Below, in pieces: positions 36,001-49,072 of a stretch of 64,000 bases of DNA (within the stretch, counting starts at the first letter, position 1; each line of letters starts with the position of its first letter). Source of the stretch: Liquidambar formosana (lineage: Eukaryota; Streptophyta; Magnoliopsida; Saxifragales; Altingiaceae); assembly GCA_039720395.1 (NCBI GenBank), contig CM077827.1:10702099-10766098 (forward strand). The letters run 5' to 3'. The position numbers and the translations under genes are program-made. Under the pieces are notes generated by a model. That model saw nothing but the letters and a program-made list of their open reading frames with translations. It searched no databases and was not told where the DNA came from.

Positions 36001-36702
36001 ATTAGTGGTGTCTATTCGATAAGCATCCCTAATAGCCTAATCATAATAATTGAAAACATCAATTTAATTTAGGACAGCACATAATTGACCACGTATTTCT
36101 TATGATAGAACGGGAAAATCAAAATTTACAATGAAAATATGAGTTTCTATTCAATGAGAACTTTCATCCAACAAATTACAGACAATTTAACTAGAAAAGA
36201 TTTATCTTTCTCCATTGTTGCTCCATCCACAATCCATAGAAAGTAAATAAGTGTATTCCGCTGATTCTTACTGACTATAGCAGAGCATTAAGATACCCTA
36301 CAACAACTCAACTCAACAAAGCTGAAACCAAACGAAAACAAAACCAGAGATCATATTAAGGGCCAATTTGTGTCTGTCTTTGTTAGAGAGAGAGAGAGAG
36401 TACCTTAGGTGGGCAAAGAAGCTTGACCCAAATCGATCAATGGCTCGACCCATCAAGCTCTAAAGCGAAGCATCATGATTGCCGGTGTACACAACGCAAT
36501 CGAGATCAGGACTTTCTTCTTGGAAAGCCTTGACGGCACACCGTAGCATGCTCTCCCCACCACCACCATCGTTGGTGTATGGATAAAAGAACCTAGAGGC
36601 TCTTTTTCTGTTCTTCCTACCTTTGATTACAACTAAAAGAAAGCTCACGATCAAAGCCAAAATTGAAGATAGCAGTGCCTATACCAAAACACCAATCGCC
36701 AT
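33072..36702 (-). pseudogene. ALG11: ALG11 alpha-1,2-mannosyltransferase pseudogene, copy 2
   Basis: The exons match copy 1: 36702-36404, 35930-35644, 35190-35005, 34379-34311, 34197-34002, about 33531-33424 and 33316-33072. Here the exon 1 donor is a normal GT, LSWEAL keeps its Trp, and the C-terminus ends [10 protein letters not shown] without the early stop of copy 1. Its own lesions are TAG after HDASL (Gln expected), a 1-bp loss in DRFG-VKL, and a changed acceptor for exon 3 (AA in place of AG near 35191). Shared lesions are TAG at codon 8, the loss near TQSYIGK and the 2-bp gain before the GT4 C-terminal domain. Neither copy can give a full ALG11, so a working gene must exist elsewhere. 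Confidence 0.93.
34584..34800. mobile_element. Foldback-type inverted repeat in ALG11 intron 3, copy 2
   Basis: Counterpart of 28106-28318: arms starting GTTGGCCATTTATCAT and its reverse complement, with a shorter AT microsatellite in between. The difference in AT-repeat length accounts for much of the drift in offset between the two units. Confidence 0.6.
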
Positions 36703-38391
36703 GAACTTCGAGATCTCAAAGACTAAGATATTCTCCTATATAAGATGCAAAGAGATTGAAAAAATTACATTCTTTAGATGAATACACCCATATATAGTCA
36801 GTCAAACACGAAAAATTTGCAAAATCACCCCATTAACTAGCAACAATCCATTTGAGGAAACGGATCTAAGAATTAGAAGAGAAAGATCTCCATGAAAGCT
36901 AAGAAAGGGAAGAGATAGAGTAAAGGGAGTATGATTCGCCTGTGAAAGGTTGTGGAAGAGAAAACGGTGATCGCCGCCGGAGCTTGAAAAAGAGATGAGG
37001 CCGAGGATTGATGAGCAACAAGCTGTGATGAGTCGAGGAGAAAGTAGCTCCAATTGTTTCGAATGGGACATGGTTGGTATATATTTTTCATATATTTGAA
37101 TATAAAGGGCACGCTTAGAAATATGAAATTTTCATTAAAAGGGCTGCTAGGGTGACTCCCCCACACTCCCACAGCTTCCAGTCTAGCCTTTTTCTTAAGC
37201 TTGGGTTTGGGCCTGAGGTGGGTCTAGTAGATCCAGCTTTTCATCTGGGTTGGGCTAAATGAACAAGAAAAATGGCTAGAAAACTGATAAGTAAAAACAA
37301 GACATTTACATACTCAGCGTCTCTATTAGGTTGAGAACCATTAGCCCTAAGGGCCACTTGCATATGCGAGGTTATTCGAAAAACCTATAACAAAAAGCTA
37401 GTCAGTTAAAGATGAGTCCAACTAATTTTGATTTTATCATTATTTGGTAAGTTCCTTTTTCATTTTAATTTGTTCGATTGCGTTGAAAATAAGGTATAAA
37501 CGTAGGTCTTTTTTTTAAAAACCATCTGTAAGCTAATTTGTTTAAATACCAAATAGTATTGAGGGAGTTGCAGCAAAAAAAAAAAAAACAAAAAACAAAA
37601 AACAAAAAACAAGCAAAGAAAGAAAGATAATATTAAGAGTGGATCAAGCCAAGTCCAAGTTTCAAAATTCTCGAAGGACATGTTGTTTGCTAGTGAGTAT
37701 ATATATTTATACATCTTGGGTCCCTTCTTTTCCTATCTAAAAACCACTTCAAGAATAAAGAGTATTTCCTGCCTGCCAACGTTTTCAAGTTGCATATTGA
37801 AAAGGTAATGGCTCATTAAGTAAATCATGCAGAGAAGCCTGTCTATTAGTTTAACGGATGACCAACTCTTAGGCTGTGTTTGGTTTGAGAGAATAAAATG
37901 ATAGTAAAAATGAAATAAGAATGTAAATAGAATAAGAATGGTCATTCAATTTCAAAGGTTGGTAAAAGGTGGAAATAAAATGGAGTTAAAAAATAAATAA
38001 GCCCCACTACCAAATTAGTATGAAATTGGTGCTAGACAAATCAGTATGAAATGTTCTGTATTGAACCTGGCCATTTCCTGGACCTCAAGAAAATTACTAA
38101 AAATACATAAATCCTCAGCTTGCCTTCGACCAACAGCTAAAAAAATGCCTCCACTACCAAAAGAATATTACAAAGGAAAATATCCACACACCTATGGTAG
38201 ACGCAAGGAAAAAATGATATTATTTTTGGGATAGAACATAACTTTTACCCCCATCAGGAAAAAATAACACAAAAAATGAAGGAGCAAAAACTCCCCACCA
38301 ACCTAATCGAAAACCCGAACTACTATTACGCTTCCTCCTATGCAAACTACAACTCACTGATAACTTCAACTCCAGCTGTTTCTTCCACAAA
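36703..38391. other. Intergenic stretch between ALG11 copy 2 and the clathrin end
   Basis: Counterpart of 30227-31901. It has a longer A-rich run with CAAAAAA repeats at about 37576-37612 and the same Tourist-like end at about 37872-37990. No coding sequence is supported. Confidence 0.5.
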
Positions 38392-40488
38392 TCAATAGCT
38401 GCCCATTGGCGACATGCCAAAAGGTGGCATCGGGGGAATTCCCATTCCACCCATGGGTGGTGGAGGAGCAAAACCTCCTCCCATTCCCGGTCCATTAGTG
38501 GTGTAGGCAAAACAAGAGGCAGCAATTGAGCGTACATATTCTGCAACCAAATTCACGTATACCTATCAATTATATAATATTTTAAAAGATGTAAGGATGT
38601 CAGAAGGTAATGAAAAGAGAAGGGGCAACCATAGGAGGGGAAAAACATGTCACAGTAGATAAAAGAGAAAGGATAGTTGTAAGGATGGCACTCAAATGTT
38701 GTCAAAGCAAATACCTGTTGTGCAATTACGTCCTTCTCTTCTTTCTCTTTAGCTTTAACTTCACTGAGAGCTTCTAGTTTGTCCTTCACAAGTTCGTCAA
38801 CTTTACCCGTGTACTCAGATAAACTGTAAAATAGAGAATGAATGTGAGAGAGTAACCCTTTATAAGATTCAAAATAGGATATTCATGATCCAAGCCAGAT
38901 ATTGAACTCAGACAAATAGCTAGAGGCAGAGTAACAATCCCAATCCTGAAAGCCAAGCACATTTAACCTAGTGCAACTGAACCCAGACAAGGTAATCAAG
39001 GCTCTGCAGGGTGTAACTTTAAAGGTTGTGGCAATTTATAATGAGATATGGGACGAATATTTGAGACTCGGAAGCTGCCACAACATATAATTATACAAAA
39101 TCCAAGCAAAAGAAGCCCAAGCCCTAATTCTTGGTGAGACAAGATTGAGCTCATCATCAGGTTTTGTCACAAACCCTCACTGAGCCAGAAAATCTCAACT
39201 AATTAAACCTCTTAAATTTTTAGAATTACTAGGAAAGAATCAAAGAATTCACCTGCAATAGATATGGGAAGGCAAAGTCAATCATATTGTTCATCCAAGC
39301 AAGTTTAAGAACAACTTCTGGGCGAATTAGATCGTAATAAACAAAGAGGCATGACGCAAAGCATTCCTTCTTTTTTTGCACAAGCACATGAACACAAATT
39401 ACAAACAACGAATAAAATAATAACACCACACGCCAATGTTTTATATTAAATTTAAACACCCTTGCTCTTAAACTTCCTACTGTGCAGAACTGAAGGTGTC
39501 TTGGAAAGACATTAGCAAACTATATTGGGTTCAGTGCTATCTCAGAAACTAGAATAATACCCAAAAATTTTGGAGATCAAAAGAGGGTTTGCAATTTTGT
39601 CAGAAACTAGAGAGATACCGCAAGTATTTGTTTATGCAAAACTAAATGGGTGTGCAAGTAACTTTTTATAACTTTAATATTTGAAGCAACTTGATATTGT
39701 GTTAACGACTCTTTCTATCATATAGAATTTTCATTATAGAAGTTGACGCCATTATAGGAAATGGGTATATCCAATACATTGATAAGTCATCTTTCTTCTC
39801 TAAATCCTATCATTTTCATCTTCTTTATTGTTCCGAAATTTTATTCTATATTACATTAATACCTTAAACCATAATTTTAATATCTTTTGCAAACTTGTTT
39901 ATTTATCACATTTAGCTTCATTCCTGTTAGTCTGGCACAACACAGGTCAAACAACTGGTTAAATACTATAAAGCTTCATAATATAAACTTTAGCTTTAAC
40001 TTTTAAGGTTTAAATATTAATTTTAAAATATGTTCAGAAAATAGCTAGACATTACAATGCGATTCTGAAAGCACACTCGACAAATTAGTGCTCTACTGTG
40101 GCTTTACCCACGTGTATATAGGGTAAACCATAAACATACACCTATGGAAACTTGGCATACATGCCACTGTACCCAGGAAACAATTAATATAATAGTGTTG
40201 CTGAAGCTGTGTGCTTGCTCCTCAAAAAAAAAAAAAAAAAAATAAAGTAATAATTAAAAAAAAAAAGGATGCTTTTAGTTAAAAGAACAACGGAAAATAC
40301 CTGTGCAATGAAATAAACAAGCAACTCCTCTGCAAGTTCACGATCACCAGATTGCGAGCACGTTTCCACGGCATCTTTGTAAAGGTTATCTTTCTTGGAT
40401 AATGCAATGGACTGCTTCTATCTACCTGCCTTTTTGTAGATATAAGCAGCAACACGTCTCATTTCAAGAAGCTCGTGTTTGTACGTAT

Positions 40489-43400
40489 ACTACACCAAAA
40501 TTTGTCTTTCACAACACTACATCAACAACGTTTCATGTAAATGTTGTTGTAGGGGGTTTTTAACAAATTTTTTGACAAAAACGTTGTTAAAAAGTGTTAC
40601 TCTAGGGATATTAACAATGTTGGTTACATACACATTGTAAATATACTTTATAACAACGTTTCTGTGAATGTTGTTGATGTGTAGTGCTTCCACAACGTTT
40701 ATGTAAACGTTGTTGATTGATTCGACTCTATAACAACATTTGTGTAAACGTTGTTGATTATAACAACGTTTTGATAAATGTTGTTATTGAGGGGACTCTA
40801 TTACAACGTTTATCTATATGTTATTATTGAGGGGACTCTTTCACTAAGGGAGAAATTTATTTTGGCTCTCCCGCGCGTTGGGTTTTTTTTTTTTTTTTTT
40901 GGCTGGTTTAGTCTCTTATAGTTTCATGTTTGGAAACCCTTCTCATTTTCCCTATTCTCTCAGACCATTGCCACTGCCATCACCAACATCATCACCGTTG
41001 CCATTGCCGGCTTTGTCACAGTTGCCATCGCCAGCCTCGTTGCCCTCGCGATCCATCCTCAATATTCCTCCTCAAGCCTTCGCGTCATCATCGGAGCACC
41101 GCCACTGGATCTCATACCCACTATCATTACCGTTGGGGATCCACCAACAACCATCACACGGCTGTTAGCTCTCGCTGACAGTTATCACCGTTGCTCTTCT
41201 CGTTGCCACGACCCCTCAAGCCAGCTTCTACATTCCCTATCGCTGTGGTCGTCGTCGCTCTACTAAAACCTCTGGTGTTCCTCTTGCCGACTTCGCTCAA
41301 ATCCTTTGGTGTTCCTCTCGCTGCCATAAGGTGTGCACTTTTTCTCTCTAATCTTCTCGTCGATTTCATTTTCTCGGGAATAATCCCTCTTTTATTTTCT
41401 ATTCTATTACTGTCAGATCGATCAGCTCCTTCTTTCCCCTCATCTGCAAACGTTTCCTCTGGTATGTTTCACTCTATTTATCACTCTCTGTCTCGTCTCT
41501 CTCTCTTCTCTTACTCTTTCCATCCCTTTTCCTCTCCTCCCTAAATATTTCATTTGTTTTTCTAAGAGATCGATACTGATATTAGGGTTTAATCCCTAAA
41601 TTTATCATATTTTTTTATGTAATTAATATCAAACAATGGAAATGTGTTTGTATTGACTGTAATCTATGATTTTGTAAACATTATGTTACTTTTATTGCTC
41701 ATTTCAGATCTACAAATATATGTATCATGATGTCGTTTGACTTTAAGACTGCAAAAGCATCTCGACTATTTTAAAATCCAGGTTAGGTGCACTAAATCTT
41801 TCTCTTCTTCGGTTATGAAGCTTATACTACCTATCACTTTAGTTGGGGATTTTTATATCTTAATGATTTAGCCTGTTGGTTGCCTTTAATCTTTGCTTCG
41901 ATTTACTATGAAATCAATTTTTGTAGCTTCTTTGATTATTGGTATGAAATTGCATTATTTGTCGATAGAGGAGAACCCTATCTTTGTAATTTTGAGTTTG
42001 ATTTGAGAAAGCTTTATTTACTAACCGTTTTTACCCCTTTGCTTAGATCTTTATTTGAATGGGTTATTATCTTTAAAAATTGTATTTTGTATGTTTAAAT
42101 AAGATAAAGAATAAACATGCTAAACTGGTTAATTTTGGATGATTCGGTCATCACATGTCAGGTTGATTGATCACTTACACGACTTGATTATTTAAGAAGT
42201 TAGACATGTCATTTCACGTTCTTTATTAACCAAGTTGTGTTAAACTTGACACCGATTAATAAACAGATCTTTTTTGGGCTGATTCATTTCCTCAAGTACT
42301 TGTTTCGTTGACCCAACATCGACACAATTGGTCACCCTTATTTAATATTTAGTACTTTTTATTTTTTTTATTTTAGAGTTTTGGAAGGACGGCAGACTTT
42401 GACAAGGAATCTGTACTTTCATTACTCCTAGTGTCAAAGGTGGAGGGCATTGAATGCATAAACATCTATTGTCCCATCAATGAGGAGAGATTATAAGATT
42501 CTATTAAAAGCTGTCTTCTGGTGTTAGTGTGGTTTTAGGAGTCTTTGGTTCCTCATCTTAGATAACCCTTTTTTAAGAGTGAAATAATTTTTAGATGGAA
42601 TCCTTATTGTTCATGAGTGCATTGATTTAAGATTTAGAAGGCTCTCATGTATTGTTAACAGATCTGCATAGGGAAGGTATATAGCCATGTTTGGATCACT
42701 CTCTTGAGAGAATAGATTTAATATGAAGTGAGTGGTTGAATATGTGTTTGCTACCCTTTAACTTTGTTCTCTAGTCTTTAAGGTTTTTAGAGTAGTGTAG
42801 TGAGTTTTAGTCATTTAGATTTGGGTAGGATTTTTCTCAATGCACTATTATATGGAGGTTTCATTTCATGCTATAAGTTTGGTTCCAATGGCCCATGTTT
42901 ATTCCTTCTCTAGTTTAGGCAAAGGCTGATTTCTTATCATGCTTCTCATACTTGGTTAAGGAATGGGAGGTGTGTCTTGAGATGTTTTATGCTTGCATCT
43001 GGAAGACTGGTTGCAAGAGTTAGTTACAATGATTTGTTGGATTTATGATGAACTTGAGTTGTGGGATGGACTCCCTTCCTCTTTCTCTATTTGAGCCTCC
43101 CATAAGGAGCAGTTTGTCTAAATTTGTCCGAGACCAAGTGCTTGGAAGGGCTGTCCTCTTTGAGGGGCAAAGTTTTTCACTAGGGATTAGTTGGTAACCC
43201 TTATAGAGAGTATGTGCTAACTTTTGTGTCTACTCTTTATTATTGCTCATTCCAATTACTGCAGTCAACAAATCAGAAAAATTGTTCAGGCATTCCCATT
43301 GTAAAGACAATAAAGATGGTTTTAGGTTTCAATGAGAAGGTGTGCTTGCCTTTGAATGGTGGGGGCCTTGGTTTTTGTCCTTTTATTCTGTTTTAAAAAA

Positions 43401-46400
43401 AAATCTTTTCTGCATAGAGTTTTTTCCATGTCTGGAAATTCTAATGGTTGGGATTGTTATATTATCACATCATCTTATGGTTATAACTTGTTATTGTGTC
43501 GAAATTGGTTTTGTCAGGTTTTGAAGGATTTCAGAATGCACGACTTGCTTCTAGTTGGGTAATGCCTAGATAGTAGGTTCTGTTATTACTTATGAGTGGT
43601 TGAGTGGAGAGGGTCCTTTTTATGACAGAATGTTCTTCTTTTCTTTTAGAATTCTTACTCATTGGTCCCTATGTTTCCTTGGAAACTTGAATGATAGGGA
43701 AATTGTGGACATTGCAAATCTGTTGCTGTTGTTTTACAATAATAACTATTTATCCCTTGATCAAGTTCTTTTCCTGTTTCAAGGAAGTGGACACCTCTGT
43801 GATCTAAAATATTCTTCTTTTCTGGATAGAATTCTTTCTGTTTGTCAATGTAACTGCTTAGAGGTGGTGATTTTTAAACAGTGTTCTGTTGCTTAGAGGT
43901 GGTGATTTTTAATAAAAGTACAGATTTTTTTTTTTTCCTTTTTAAATTATGAAATATCTAACTAGATCCTTATCAAAAAAAATATTAAATAGATAAGTTA
44001 CTTTATGCTACTTCATCAATCCTTCGTCATTATATAGGAAGTGCAAACCTCTAAAAATTATGAACTCATCTTATACCTGACTGAGTTGTCTGGTTTATGT
44101 GTGGATTTTGTTGAAGCATTTTAAAAACACTGGGTTTGGATCTCCTGTAAGTATGATTTGGAAGATCCAAAATGTAATTTAGTGGTATTTGCTAGCAACA
44201 ACATATAATGGAGGCTGTCAATCTTATTTGTGAGGTAGATATTTTTGGACAATTTAGGTATTGCTTTGTGAACTTTAAATTATAGTGCATCGTTTTACAA
44301 GTAAAATAAAGGACTTTTTTAGAGGAATTGAAATGTAGAAGAAAAATGGTACTGCATCAATATAAAAGGAGGTAGTTAAGTCCGCCTCTAATTTTTACCA
44401 TTTTCTGTTTGTTTATTATATTCTGTTTTCGTTTTAGCAGTGGTGTTTATGACCCCGTTCTTTGGTGAATTAGGTGCGTGTTCAGTGTGATCCAGCAGGG
44501 CACTCGGTTATATCTGGTGAACCAGAGTAACTGGATAATCCTTAGGGCGTCACACCCTTCAAAAAGGTTTGTTAAGAGAAATTGATATGTCTAAAGCCCT
44601 ATCTATTACTACCTGCATGGTCCACATCTGTTTTGGAGCATATTCAGGTCATTTGAAAAGTAACTTGGACCACCTTCTTTGGACCTAAAATATTTATTGC
44701 AAAAATTGACCTCCGTGGATTTTTTTTTTTTATTTTTAATTTTTGAATCTTCCATGTCCACCTCTCACTATCAGGCCATTTTTATACGGTTCATTTGAGC
44801 TCTGTACACATTGATGCTTAGTATTGATGTCACCGAGTATCTTGAGGAACCATCCATTTTCATGGTAAAACTGGGTTTGGTATAAGAGAGAAATTGTCCT
44901 TGACTCAGTAGTAGGTTATTAGGAGTCCTAGGCATGGGAAATTTTTTCACCTTGGACCTTTGTCAACTAAGGAAAATCTAACTTTTGAGTATCTGTGTAC
45001 TTAAATTAGAACCTTTCATATGTAGGCTAAAGTGGGTTCTCTTTACAGGTTGTCAGCTTACCTTCTAGAATCGATCCACATCAGACATCTGCTGTGGTCA
45101 CCTTGCATGGCCAGTTTTGTACGTGTCCCATTTGAGCAATCAGATTTGTAGAATGTGAGGATGATTGTACCCTTCCCAATGTGCAAAGTTTGCTCCATGA
45201 AGATCAAAAGGAATTAATTTGGTAGAATTTACTGACTCGAGGTTCAATTTTGCAACGTCCATACTTACAATTGGAAGTTATCAATATCTAGCTAAACCTA
45301 TGCCTATCCAATTGGGTAGCTTTTCCTTTTACAATCCTTACTGTGTGTTTATCTAATTATTGCTAGTTATTACACTTGGATAATGACTATTTGTCATGGT
45401 TCGCTTCTGAAGGTAGCTTGTATGCAAATTATCTCTCATTTTTTAGGGCATTTAAGCTATTATATTGCTTGGTTATGTCTTGTGATCAAGGCAAGGATTC
45501 TGTCTGTGGTTCGGAATTGGAGCTAGGTTTGGAAAACACTCTTATGTTTAGTGTGGTTCAGAAGCTTGGCCAGAAATTGAGTTGGGCTTTCCTGGATTTG
45601 ATTTCGAATTGGAGCTAGGTTTGCATTATTGTAAAGTAGAAACGAAGAAAAAGACTTTAAGACTCTCCATAAGTCCAAAATTTTATTATTGGGCAAAGGG
45701 GTTGGTTTTTCTTAGCTCCTTTGCATTACATGTTGGTACTCCTTGTTGACTATGTATTTGAATATGGAACAAAACTAATATATGATTTTTTTTTTTTTAG
45801 GGTTCTAATGAATGATATCATTTTTTTTTTTTAGTTTTGAGTTATATGCATAATGCATCTACTTCTAGCTTGCATCTTTAATTTTTTTAAAAAAATTTTT
45901 TTCTATATATTTTTTTTTCCTCCTCTTTATAGGTATGGTTTGGTAATCAGCCAGGGGAACTAGAGTTTTGTATTTTGCATGTTTTGTTTTGTTCTACTAC
46001 TGTTCTAATAGATAGGGTTTATAAAGTCATAAAGAATGGGATTTTGTTTTTTAGTCTAACCAACTTTTCATGCTTTATGTGAAGTTGTGAACTGAAGAAG
46101 TGAACTGAAGGATATTGTAAGTAGTTGCTCAGAAGCACTTAACATTGATGGGGAGCTTCTTGAAGCTTTAGTTCAGGTTTGCTCTTGTTACAATTTGTCC
46201 CCATATTCATCTGAAAGCATTATAAATGTACATGAAAATGGCTGGATATGAATGTATCATATGATAGCTGTGATAGCTGTGAGAATTAGTTTATCTATGC
46301 TATTGATTCATTTTAAACGTTGGAAAGAGTTCTTATACTTTTTAAATGTCCAAACTAAACCTAGGCACATTTTCAAAAAATGCATGAAAAATAACAAAAG

Positions 46401-48494
46401 ATTAACTCTCTACATTTGTTATTCTGTTTTGCATTCATGGTGTGAAAAGATTTAAGCTTTCAATAGCCCTAGAACTGTTATGACATTTGTCTGCAAATGT
46501 CACTGCAGTATCAAAGCAAGGCAGGTTGAGGAGGTTAACTGCACACTCTGGAATTTATAGAACATCCAATTCTGTTTACTGTTCTTCAGAAATTGATTTG
46601 TTCCTTCAGGCATCATAGAGGTACTATACAAACTTTAGTTTGTTATAATGTGTGATTAATATGATTGATTTGTTTATATTTAATTGTCTTGTTAGATTTG
46701 GGGTTGTCTCTGGGAATCTTGTCCTAGTGTATAATTGCTATATTACCTTGTGTTATGTATTAGTAATCCTCAGGATGCATTGAATTCTTATTGCTAAAGA
46801 TAGGGCAAGTTTTATTTAAAAAATCTACTAAAAAGGATAAGAGATGACCTGCTATGAATTCCCCCTTTGACAGTCTGTACAAGCTTTCAAGATACTTTTA
46901 ACATGACCTGCATTTATTCTTTAGTTAACATGATGGTCAGGTATTGAGAATTGTCTGACCAATGTTATGTGGTATGCAAATTTTTTGTAATAATAGAAAG
47001 TGACGCTAAGTGAATTACCTTGAGTCAGGAGTAGCTCGTTGAGATTTGTGAGTATGCAATAGAGGCTTCAGAAATGGTGTTCTAGATAATTGAAATTTGT
47101 GAGAGTGAATTATGTTATTTCAATTTTGTTTGATTTAGCATTTCTTTTGATGATTTCTGAAAGCTTTGGAAATGGCATTGGATTCGATAGTCTTTTAAAT
47201 TTCTATGGGTTATTTTCTTTGATTCTCTTATAGTGACAGGATTCCTATCATAATGTCAGATTTACAATCTGTATACAACTTTTTATGCAACTTTCAGGGG
47301 TATAGGTGTCAGAAACTGAGCGATTATGTAAGTACTTATGCAAAGTTCAACAGATTTTGAGTAATTGACCCTTGTTATTTGTTACATAATTGTATGAATA
47401 TGAATATCTGATGTATCACATGATGTTACATAAATAACCATATGTATCTCACAGTTCCTCAAAATTATTTTGTTGTGTCCTCTGTATTTTATCTTTCTTG
47501 ATGTTCATGATCTTTATTTATAGCTCTTATACTCTGTTGAAGTCTTAAAAGAACCTCTGACTTACTTTTTCAAGTATCTGGTCTATGTAGACCTGTATTA
47601 AAGCTGTAAAGACCATTACAGGAAAATATTATTTATGTACATGATTTCCCCACTCATTGGGGACTTTGATATTTACTTGTGTATAAGCTTGTTTTCCTAT
47701 GTATTTGGGATGTCATGCCAAATGGAGACTTTTGGGGTCATGTTGTTCTAAGTGGCTTTTAATTGCCGTTTGCGCCATAGCCTTCTGAAAATGTTCTATA
47801 AATGCAGTCTAGGTTACCTACTGTATGGGAAAAACCTCATGAATCATGTGAGAGATTGTTACTCTACCTCTTATTGGAAATTCAGCCTTGGGGCCATGTC
47901 ATTACAGTAAGCAGGAAATTTGGGATATGACAAACTTCTGGGATTTTGTATGTACCCTTTTTTTTGGCGTGCTGGAAGAAGTATAAATTTCTGTAAGATC
48001 ATGGTATCCACCTTCACTAGATTCAGTGGTTGACCTGCTGGATTGGTGACTTTGTAAACCTCTCATGTCCCTGACCCAATGCTTGTATATCCAAAATGTC
48101 CCCTGGTGGCTTTAGAAATGGAGGGCAGGAAGGGGTGTTATCATATTTTGCTTTGCCATTCTGTGCTAGGGTTATGGGCAATGTTAACCTAATTTGTGAT
48201 ATAACAAGATAAAGGTATTCGTTCTTCATAATGAAATGAGAATGTCTTGTCTATTCCTTTTTTGTGCATTATCTGCACCCTTAGTTTTTGGTGACCTTCG
48301 AATTTGAATATGATAAACACCTTGTGGGACAATGGGTTACCTCTTATATGGTCGCAATGACTTGTTTCATGTGTATGGGTATTAAAGTTTCATTTAACTG
48401 TGCTGGGATTTCCATCTTGGGTTATTGATTGGTGGGTTGGCTCCTCTTCCTATTGTTCTTCTGCTTTTTATTTATTTAGTTGTTTATATTTTGG

Positions 48495-48549
<55 letters not shown>

Positions 48550-49029
48550 GTTGGGGGTGTTGAGGCGGTGGGGGATTGGACTTACATGGCTTTTGATATC
48601 TGGTTATTGTTGCTCATGTGTGGTACAATTCTATTATAGGCATATAGCTAGGAGAACTGGGTGGCGATGAAAATCATGAAGGGCGGTGGGGGGGTAGACT
48701 TACATGGCTTTTGATATCTGGTTATTGTTGCTTATGTGTGGTACAATTATTATAGGCATGGTTAGGAGAATTGGGTGCTTGGCTATGGAAATCATGAAGC
48801 ACCTGCATCCCCATTCATTTAACCATGATTAGGAGAGGATTTAGTGGCAAGTTTCATGAATTAATGGTTTGGATACCTTGAGGCAAAACCAAAAGAGAGA
48901 GAGAGAGAGCTGAACTTAATTCCCTGCTAATGCATGCTGGAGTTGAGGCCCAAGTTGACTAGGAGCAAGTGCCTAGATTGACCATATCCTTGGTCACAGT
49001 AAACATTTCAGTGAAACTTGCTACATGCT

Positions 49030-49072
<43 letters not shown>

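Larger units (their letters stand above)
32968..39427. repeat. Tandem duplication unit 2 (ALG11 plus clathrin 3' exons)
   Basis: Same content and orientation as unit 1. The right border is AACACC at 39427, after which sequence continues into the intron of the clathrin gene body. Unit 2 is therefore the one still joined to the rest of clathrin, and unit 1 the added copy or its equivalent. Confidence 0.93.

Noticed and set aside
26485..39427. Tandem duplication as an assembly artefact
   Set aside because: The units differ by many substitutions, indels and private lesions, and the junction has a distinct filler, which a false duplication would not create. Reads are still needed for proof.
41191..41544. 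117-codon frame in the CACTA-like interior as a captured gene
   Set aside because: Low-complexity Leu/Ser/Pro/Phe composition from CT-rich DNA and no recognised domain; kept only as unexplained interior.
48500..48670. Phe/Gly-rich frames over the T and G runs
   Set aside because: Pure translation of homopolymers.
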